From: Pseudoscleropodium purum | Taxonomy: Eukaryota; Streptophyta; Bryopsida; Hypnales; Brachytheciaceae | Direction: 5' to 3' | Length of the DNA: 64,000 bases | Assembly: GCA_963969395.1 (NCBI GenBank) | Contig: OZ017804.1 | Span: 17,050,001 to 17,114,000 of the forward strand | Shown here: piece by piece, positions 55,600-64,000 of the stretch | Numbering within the stretch: the first letter of the stretch is position 1 | Layout of the letters: the number at the start of each line of letters is the position of its first letter | The notes under the pieces: generated by a model | Database searches by the model: none | What the model saw: the letters and a program-made list of their open reading frames with translations, nothing else | Told to the model about the DNA's origin: nothing | Program-made: the position numbers and the translations under genes

Positions 55600-58267
55600 A
55601 ATTTTTGTTGCTATCGTCTATAGTTATTTCATCCAGCCGAAATATTTCTTCCAAAAGTTACATTGCGGATTGCAGTTGTTGGAAGTTTTAACCCCCCTGG
55701 TATCACCCTCCCAGTCTCCTTGTGACTTATGTGTTGTGTTCTACCATAACATTGTTTACCAATGAGGTAGGGGTCCCTTTTGCATCCTTGAAAAAGGGAC
55801 ACCTGCAATGAACAAAATTGTCTTATATGGGCCCTCAACCAACCCCAATCCTTGAATTAACTGATAAATCCCTCCCATATATCTAACAAAGTATAATACC
55901 TTTCCAACATGAAGAGGATCACTACATGGTTATACAATGTAATGATCTTTGTCTTGCATTGCATGTAGCTTATTGGGAATGTAGAATGTAAGGAGGAATG
56001 TATGAGGAGAATGTTCTAGTTGTAGTATTCTTAATCTTGAATTTTGGTAAATTGTAGTTCAACAATTAAAGATGTTCTAGTTGTAGTATTTGTAGTCTTG
56101 AATTTTGGTAAATTGTAGTCCAACATTTATAGATGTTTTAGTCACCAATTAGGGCCAAGTGGGTATGAGCCCTCCAATTGCTATGTTCATAGGTTGAACC
56201 AAATTTTAGCCATCCAAACCAATTCATCATCAGTTCTTAAAGGATGAAAAGGGTTAATGATGAATTGGTGAGATTGAAAAGTGGTCAATGGATGAGTTGC
56301 ATGTTCATTGTAGAAACTAAAAATGCATCTATTGGTTCTATAATCCAAGCATTTTGGTCATTACCTTGGTTATATAGGGCAATGTTCTTTAAGGAGGATG
56401 TTGCTATTCTAAGATATAGAATAATCTACTTTTTTATTCATAAAATATTTCAATAATAAAAAAATTGTCACAAAATTTTCCACCTAAATGTTCTTTTTTG
56501 AAATCAAACTAGAAATTAAACAGTCCCTCCTTTAATTTATAAGACCTACATTAAGAAATCTCTTGCCTACCATTGACCACTCTTCAAACCATCTCTACAT
56601 TATATCATATTTCCCTTCAATTCTATAATGCTAGATCAATCCCTTATGTTTTTCATTTGTCCCCAATTACTTGTCCTTTTCTAGTAATGTATTTTAGATG
56701 TGATTTTAGGCTTGAAAATGTTATCTTTTGTATTTGACATTAACTACTGAAATAAAGCAAGAGAAGTCTAGTTTATTATCCATTCTAGAAATAAAAAAGT
56801 TATAAAAATTGAATATTTTATAGCAATTAGAAGTCCATGGATTCAACATCCAAAGGACATTGCACTTTTCATTGAATTCCAAATCAATCTTGTGCAAATC
56901 TATATAGAGAGAGGGCAAGGTAGTTGCACAAGAAGTCTTCCTTCTCTATAGAATCTACCATTTTTTATGTGTGGCACTTTGTATTTGTTGCAACTTCCTA
57001 CTTTTTAATCTTTCTTTGATTTGCAGTTAATAGCCATGTTCATTCGATTTGTACTTGAGAGGATATACATTCTATATTCACAAGAGAATCATATAGTTAT
57101 AACATACATTTCGAAAATCCTTGCCGAATTATTAATACTTTCATTAATACTAAGAAATAAGAGTATTATGGAATAGGGGAGTTTTACCAAAGTGGGATGA
57201 TCTATTGTCATCCCTTTGGTCATTGCACATATATAGATAGATTAGATTTATAGTTTCTATTATAAAATATAAAAGCAAATTAGATCATTTTTCACATGCA
57301 TTTTGATAAATAAAAAATTGAGGGAAAAAAAGATAAATTATTGATGATTAAAGCAAAGACATATAACTGTCTACATATTGTTGTCCCTTGGGAGGATACT
57401 ACCAATATCCTCTTTCACTTGAATTTTAATTTGGTTCTTTTAATTCCTTACATACCAAATTTTTTTTGGCACAGTAGGGTTAAATTGCACCAATTGGGAA
57501 TAATCTCTAATTCTTCTTAGATGAATTTAGTCTTTTCTACCTAAAAGAATCCATTAATTGCTATTTTAAGTATCTAATTTTGGATGAAAAATGATTTAAT
57601 AGAATTGAAAATTATTTTTTGGTTCTAAAGGTAGATAAATGCAAAAATACAATGCTTTAAAGTCAACATTTTGTCAGCATTTTGCCACTTCTCAAAAAAA
57701 AAAGGAAAAGTCATCTTACATGGTTACTTTAGTATTTCAAAAATCTCCTTCAATAATAAATGAGTTTTTTGCCACATGTAGAAATCACATACTTGTGTTC
57801 CTTGAAGTTATAAAACGTTGATTTTTCAACCCAATTCTACATTGAAGTAATAGATCACTGCAAGAAATACATTAGAAGAGATTCACTTAGATTAGAGGGT
57901 TGTGAGTTCCCTAAGGTTCCTAGCCTGTCAGAACTGATGGTAGTTGTTGCTTGATGTGGCAAAACAATTGCAACATTATTATTTTTTAAATTCAATTTTA
58001 ATTTTTAATTAATATTTTAAGAATTTTAATTTTAATATAAAAAAATTGACAGCCTAGTATTCTTTAACTACTGGAGAAATTGCAAAGAGAATTGCAAGAA
58101 AACAAGCTTTGAAATGGCCCTCTCGCCCCGAAAAACTCTTCTAATGTCCACTTGTTTTCACGTCACAATTAGAGTGACTTTCTTATTGTCCACTATAACT
58201 TTTGAATTTTGAACCCAATGCCAAAAAAAATTTTAAACATTTCTAGCTAATTTGATTGTAATCATAT
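55600..58267. other. AT-rich intergenic DNA
   Basis: No supported gene. A tandem duplication of about 60 bp occurs near 56030-56130 (units sharing GATGTTCTAGTTGTAGTATT and CTTGAATTTTGGTAAATTG). Short frames at 56244-56456 and 57639-57821 have no recognisable motif. Confidence 0.5.
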
Positions 58268-59080
58268 TTCTTATTATTTAGAAATTAAAAAAAAATCATT
58301 TTATATTTAAATGTCAATTTTGTTAATATGTCACACTTTAGGGTTTAGGGTTTTTTATACTAAATATTGATTAGTTCAAATTAATGATTTTTGGTTGAAA
58401 TTTTTGTGATATATTCCTATAGTATATAGACATGTCCCTACTAAAGGGCATCTAAAAAAACATTATCAGTTTTATATCTTCCACATTCTTGCAAAGAGGC
58501 TTCCTTGTGTACACATTTGTAAACATTAGAAATGGTTTTGACATCATTTTTTTAATCAAATCTCATCACTATGAAGTCTTTTCTAATGATAAATTTTTAG
58601 TTTTGTTGAAAATTGATTTTTCTATTTTTTACAAATTAAAATGTCCAAATTGTATTTTCTAGGACAGATTTTTGGACATAGAATTGTAGTGAAGAAAATA
58701 CATAGTTGGACATTTTAATTTGTAAAAAATAGAAAAATAAATTTTTAACAAAACTAAAAATTTTACATTTGGGAGTACTTCTAGGTGATGAGATTTGACA
58801 AAAAAGATGAGGTCAAAACCATCTCTAATACTTACAAGTGCACTTGCAGAGGACGCCTCTTTGCACAAACGTGGAGGACATAAAATAATGGTTTTTTAAA
58901 TGCCCTTTGGTAGAGACATGTCTGCCTACTATAAGAATATACTACAAAAATTTCAACCAAAAATCATTAATTTGAATTGGGATTTAGTATAGAAAACCCT
59001 AAATCCAAAACCATGGCTATTTAACAAAATTGATATTTAAATATAAAATGATTTTTTAAATTTTTGAAAAATAAAACATA
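58268..59080. repeat. Long imperfect foldback repeat, arms of about 390 bp
   Basis: The left arm (about 58268-58660) is the inverse of the right arm (about 58692-59080). Landmarks are TTTTACAAATTAAAATGTCC at the inner end, AATGATTTTTGGTTGAAATT in the middle and ATCATTTTATATTTAAAT at the outer end. The spacer is about 30 bases. The transcript would form a long hairpin. No coding frame is present. A foldback transposon or a local inverted duplication are the likely origins. Confidence 0.8.
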
Positions 59081-60639
59081 AGATTCAAATAAAAAACTGT
59101 AGGAATAGATTTTATTATTATTTTGGGCTTTGGATTCATAATTCAAAAGTTATAGTGTTAGATTGAAATCAGTTTTTCAAAAGGCTACACGAAATGGTTG
59201 GTGTTTCTTGCAACAACCCTAATGCCATTTGATTTTTTACAGTTTTCATTACAATAGGTAGTAAACACATGCAATTAAGGGCTAAAACAATTATCACAAT
59301 TAGACTTGGGGCAATTTTGGGTCTATATACCTTAAACCTCAATATCCAATCACCCATCACTTCCCATTCCTAATACCTCTCCCCCTTGTTTTTCCTTCAT
59401 GTAAAACTAAGTCTTCTTTTCTAATGGATAAATGTAATTTAGGAGTCATTTATTTTGACTTCTCAAAGTTAGTAATGCAACCTTAAATGAATTGATTTTT
59501 AATGTATGTCAACTATAATAACATGGTTGGAGTATCTTTTATCCTTCTATTTCCTTATACAATTTCTCTATTTGGTTCCAAAGAACAAATTGTAGAAAAA
59601 AGGACTCATTGTATTGTTTTCAAATTGCTCTATATGAATGTTATCTCATTCAATGTCAATTTCGTTAAAATGGCGCCCTTTTGTTAATTTGGCACTTTTG
59701 GCAATTTAGACTGCATGATTTGAACCATTTTTTCTATACTAGAATCTACATGAATATTAGATTTTTGAAATCTATACCTACCCTAGATTTTTTAGATTGC
59801 TTGGTTTAAATTCTATGTCAATCATAGATTTTTGAAATCTAAAAGTGACCTACATGTTAGCTATGTATACTTGTCCTAGATATCAAGGTATGAAAATGGC
59901 ATATGGAATATTGCCATTTTAACAAAATTCGCCATATTCATAAAAATAGTGTAGAAAACTAGAAATAGGATTAGACTTGTCTATGTTGTAGAGCTGCCTT
60001 AGAAATTTGTTGGGATTCTAAGGAGGGATGTCCATAATCTATCCCTTTAAGAGTTGATTTCTTTTGTTTCGGGTTTTCATCCCTCTTCTCAAATATTCAT
60101 TCACCAAAAATTTGTTCTTGAAAGACAAGAGAAAGCTATGTCTAAATGTAGTTAAATAAATTAAATAAAATTGCTTCCATCGACCTTTGTGGACTAGTCA
60201 CAACTGAACTTTCACAATTAGACACATTTTTGTGTTCTTCTAGGGATGAAAAGCACCGGTTCTTTTAGAGAGAGACCAGTTCGGACTCTTGTGATCACTG
60301 GTTGCTTTGAAATGGTCAGATACCACAAGATCATAAGTTCAGATGTGCCCCATAATTTGTACACTATAATCGCTTATTGTGCGAAAGAAGTTCAGCCACC
60401 TCACTCCATGCTTTTGAGTGAAACAGATATTTCGTTAAAATGGTGCCATTCCTTCGGCGTTTTTCCATGAATTTTCTAACACTAGTATAGATTTCAGACC
60501 CTCAAACCCTGAAATCTAGGACAGGTATACAGTTTAGAAAGCAAGTCCTGAACCGAAAAGTGCCAAGTTTGTGAAATACCGCCTTTTTAATGAAATATCC
60601 GTTGTGAGAACATTCTCGATGAAAAAGGAAGTTTAGTCA
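59081..60639. other. Intergenic DNA
   Basis: AT-rich at first, with composition rising after 60240. The frame at 60246-60470 (74 codons) has no recognisable motif. It may be an upstream exon or promoter part of the next gene-like stretch. Confidence 0.4.
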
Positions 60640-61961
60640 GTGTATCCAGCCAGGGTGTTCTCGTGGAGCTCCTGGAGACCCGCAGTCGACGTTCAGTTCA
60701 GTTCAGTTCTCTTATCTTCTAGGAAGCGCAACGAAGTCTCGCTCGTGCAATTCTATCCTTCCCTCCAGATCGATTTGTGTAAGCAAGCTGTGTTTTGGCC
60801 CAGGCAGTCCAGTTCTTTGGGCTTGCATTCTGGGAACAAAGTGTTGCGGCGGAAGATCTCTCCGGAAGAATCGAAGCTCCTGTCTCTCTGGATTCACCAA
60901 ACCTCGGTGGAGGCTTTCGCGTCTAGTCGCATCTCATGTCGAGCTGGGCATGCACTTCGATCGACGTCGAACAGGAAGAAAGCTCTATTGCTCTTTGTCA
61001 CCGGACTGACTCTGTGCACAACTCTGCGTAAATTGGGGCGTTTGACCCTTTGATGTTCCCCTGCTCGCGTGAGGTGCGGCTGGATGCGAACGCCGAACTC
61101 ATCACCGTTCTCTGCGGTGGTTTTGGGCGAGTGGCTTTCATATTCAGGTGTCTCGATTTTCTTCTTTCCCGCATATATGCTTCGTTGACTTTCAAATACT
61201 CTTGTCTAGGTGATCCCAGATGTCGGGATTTATTGAACAGGAACCAACCGTTTGTTGTGAATGAGAATGAGTGAGACTCGTTGATTGATTGGATAAGGAA
61301 GTGTGAGTGTAGCACTGTAGCATGTAGCGTCGTGCCAACAAACTGTGAGGGTATATGTCATGCAAACAAGCTTTGAGTGTAGACACCTGGGAGGCGTCCT
61401 GGGTGGAAGCGGTTGGGAAAGAAGTGTGTATTGTACATGTAGAGAAGTTCTAGCTTGGTTTTGAGTTTTGATTTTGTTTGGCGTCCGCTTGATTAGTTTT
61501 TCTTTGTTTTTGAACAAGCTTGCCCTGCGACAAAAAGTGTTTGTCTTGCATGTTTCTTCTGCACTTGTACTGCAGGATTATGAGCTCGCCTCACACGCTC
61601 GACCCGAGATTCGATGTGGTTACCTTGTGCGGAAGAACGTCATTTTCGATCCAATTCTGTCAATGTGAGTGACCACTTAAGCCTTCCTTTTGAACAGTTC
61701 CAAGTTCCAGTCCAGTTTTGATTTGTATTTGTAACATCCATTTCGTTCCAATACTTAGGCACTTTCCAGAGTGTATTGGCACTTTTCACATAAATCCATA
61801 CTGTCCTAGAGTTTAGACCATTGTGTACATATATGTCTCACTTTTTGGTGCCGGTTTCAAACTTGCATGGTTTCTTACTTTCTTTAGTATACTTGGTCTT
61901 TGATGGGGGAATTTTAATGTGACGCTTTTGTGTTCTGTTTTGCAGTTTCAACAGTGGCTAG
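60640..61961 (+). CDS. Unidentified gene-like unit, possible multi-exon
   Basis: An open frame at 60640-61053 (137 codons) has GC-rich, coding-like composition and reads MYPARVFSWSSWRPAVDV to TLRKLGRLTL, with many Ser and Arg and few acidic residues in its N-terminal half, as in organelle-targeted proteins. A later exon-like stretch at 61576-61664 is bounded by TGCAG and GTGAGT and reads DYELASHARPEIRCGYLVRK then NVIFDPILS. It joins in phase to 61946-61961 (FNSG, then TAG). Whether the first frame and these exons belong together is not shown. I recognise no family. Composition, splice signals and phase agreement are the only support. Confidence 0.3.
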
Positions 61962-64000
61962 CAAGCATATCGAGGTTCTTCATACGATTGAGAACGTACA
62001 TCCTGTAGCTCGCTGTTTTGAAGTTATTTAGTCAAGCGATCTGAGTGCCCGGTATTAGGCTTGGGAGTTGAGCATATCTGTTTTTTGCAGTTGGCAGTCC
62101 AGGTCCATTTCCTGGTCATGTCCTTGAGCTAGCTCTGGACCTTGGGTTTTTCACAAATGTAGTGCAAAAATTATTCTACAAATGTACCACCAAATTTGAT
62201 GATGAATTTTTCCACAAATTGTGAATGTGATGTCATGACATCCAGTAGTCTACACCACTTTTACTCTTCAGAGTGATGTAAAATATCATTTCGCATCAAA
62301 TGAAATGATGTGAAATATTTCACATCCTTATAGTAGTTATGGGGCATGTAGCATGAGGCATGAAGATGGTGAGAGGTTTAAAAAAAAATTAAAAAATTAA
62401 AAAATTAAAAGAAATCCATAGAAAAAAAAAAGCAAGAAGCATATTAGTAATCAAAAGTAGTCAGTAATGTTGAATGAACTTCACAGATAAAACTGAAATT
62501 AGATTCTCTGAAGGCTCCAAAAGATTATGGTATCTTGATAATTATGTCATGCAACCATTCTTTTGTAATGTGAAAAAATCAATCTACTCACACATTTTTG
62601 TAGTTGTTGTAACTTGTAAATATCATCAAATTTGTCCAACTGGTGATATTCCAATAGCCAAAATTGTGGCATATCATAACATTTTGTAGGTTTCCATAGA
62701 GGCTGCCTTGAATCCTCTTCACGAAGTTCATCCAATATTGTTGATTGCTCTTTTGATTACTGCTTATTTTTATTGACTACTTTTGTAAACCTCTCACCAT
62801 TCTCCTACTTAATGCCATGTATCTAGTAGCTATTGACGAGATGTAAATATTTCACTTCATTTTGGTTGAGGAAGAACAAAAGAAATATAGACTATTGAAC
62901 ATTACTACTGAATATTACTATCTTCACAACTTTAGGTCTAATTTGAAGTCACAAACCAGGACAAGTGTAGATTTTGTTCAAAATCTGGACTAGGACGCTC
63001 CCAGAGTTCCAGCGTCAGCACTAATCTATCAGTTTTGTTGAACTTCATTAATTTCCAGAGAATTATGAAATGTAATGTGAATTAACGCCGGACATTGGAT
63101 TCTCCAGAAGTCGATTCTCCTCGTACCCTACGCAACAGTAGTCTAAGTCTCATGTCGAAGACACGATGGGTCGGGAAGACAGAACTTCACTTGCCTTGTA
63201 ATAACTGACATGCAGTCCTTCCATCCAGTCCTTTCCCGCAAAAGACGAGCCAGCACAGACCTCAGTCACATGCGGCTTGTGCGAAGGCTCATATCACAAG
63301 TCACAGCACCCACCGTCCGAACTGACTGAAACACGGGATCAGTCATTTCTCTAACGTATCAAATTTGAAGCCTTACTGATAACAATCCTTTGAGTCTCTG
63401 GTGGGTGACATGATTGTGGCAACTGATGGTTTCTACGGTCACGAGGATGGCCTTAGAGCCTGTTTCCATGGGCAACCGGAGCTGGAGGCCCTCCATGTTG
63501 ACCGTGGGCAGAGAGAGGAAAAACTCTAGAATCTTGACACTGCGTACACTTCCGAAAGCAAGTTCTAGAGAAGGGTCCAAAAGGTCCACTTCTGTATTTG
63601 ACTTTTGCAAAGTTGGAGGCTGGAGGTCCAAGCCTGGACTCCTCTAGCCGCTCCATGGAAAACGGACCCTTACTTCTCCCCGTATGATTTAGGTTGGAAA
63701 CTAGCGGTAATGTGTCCAGTAGGGAGGCATTAGTGAACAAAGGCAAAGGCATTGCAAAACTTATGTGATCTCCCTTTCGTGTGAGTTGCTTAAAACCTAG
63801 TGTACCCGTCTTTCTTTACACTAATATGCCTTGTTTGTGGGTGTGAAACTAGTTTATCAAAAGTCACTATTTGAAATTATTATAGTTTGAAATAAGGTTC
63901 CTACTCTTTTTTGATTGATACAAGATAGGATTTTTTTTGTGATTTTAATTTCATGCCGTGAACAATAGGATAAATCAGTGCATCAATGACCTATGGCATG
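61962..64000. other. Mostly intergenic DNA with a coding-like patch
   Basis: AT-rich until about 63080. At 63359-63640 the minus strand has a frame reading LQPPTLQKSNTEVDLLDPSL, then LELAFGSVRSVKILEFFLSL and LQLRLPMETGSKAILVTVET, which looks like real protein but is not recognised; it could be an exon or gene fragment. The remainder holds nothing I can support. Confidence 0.3.

Noticed and set aside
1..64000. CRISPR arrays, bacterial operons, or organelle DNA
   Set aside because: No regularly spaced identical repeats and no bacterial gene order. The genes, splice sites and transposons are those of a plant nuclear genome.

Overview
The window is nuclear DNA of a land plant. The evidence is a CDC50/ALIS subunit gene, an L-type lectin receptor kinase, exon pieces of a plant DExH-box helicase of the ISE2 type and of an alpha-carbonic anhydrase, plant hAT and CACTA transposons, and AT-rich intergenic DNA with few genes. 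A non-seed plant such as a moss or lycophyte would fit the intronless lectin kinase and the long AT-rich stretches, but the species is not determined by anything seen here.

The main object is one very large DNA transposon at 4114-27659 (23.5 kb). It starts with CAGGGTTGA, ends with the exact inverse TCAACCCTG, and is flanked by a perfect 8-bp target duplication, ATTAAATA (4106-4113 and 27660-27667). Both traits are hallmarks of the hAT superfamily. Inside it lies a second, related element in reverse orientation (6445-16080; target duplication GCCCCATC/ACCCCATC). A 301-bp derivative, a MITE, is also nested inside (22176-22476; target duplication ATTTGAAT), and its empty site is preserved in the duplicated copy near 11.6 kb. 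Giant, nested and miniature elements share the same termini.

The elements are modular. From the left terminus the big element has a kinase-like gene (4659-6152), the nested insertion, a gene for a zinc-finger-like protein with a Gly/Tyr/Ser-rich tail (16758-18021), a repeat- and SINE-bearing stretch (18.4-20.4 kb), a 2.4-kb AT-rich filler (20.6-23.2 kb), and a gene of about 1,150 codons with a zinc-finger-like N-terminus, coiled coils and a RING-like finger (23731-27181). The nested element has the same left arm with a second kinase-like copy (14115-15586), the same filler (10.8-13.2 kb), but a hAT transposase (7835-10312) in the right-hand slot. GC-rich arrays built on GTCCGCC/GGCGGAC lie at almost every module border. 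All genes in the elements are broken, mostly by stops that C-to-T or G-to-A changes explain. The transposase could have acted in trans on all elements with these ends.

To the right are AT-rich DNA with a CACTA MITE (32967-33148), an intact lectin receptor kinase (34566-36755), a probable four-exon minus-strand membrane protein gene (40026-41879), a family of repeats with TTAA-type ends (44.9-48.7 kb), a mosaic of gene fragments (alpha-carbonic anhydrase, then DExH helicase; 53.4-55.6 kb), a 0.8-kb foldback repeat (58.3-59.1 kb), and a poorly understood gene-like stretch (60.6-62.0 kb).
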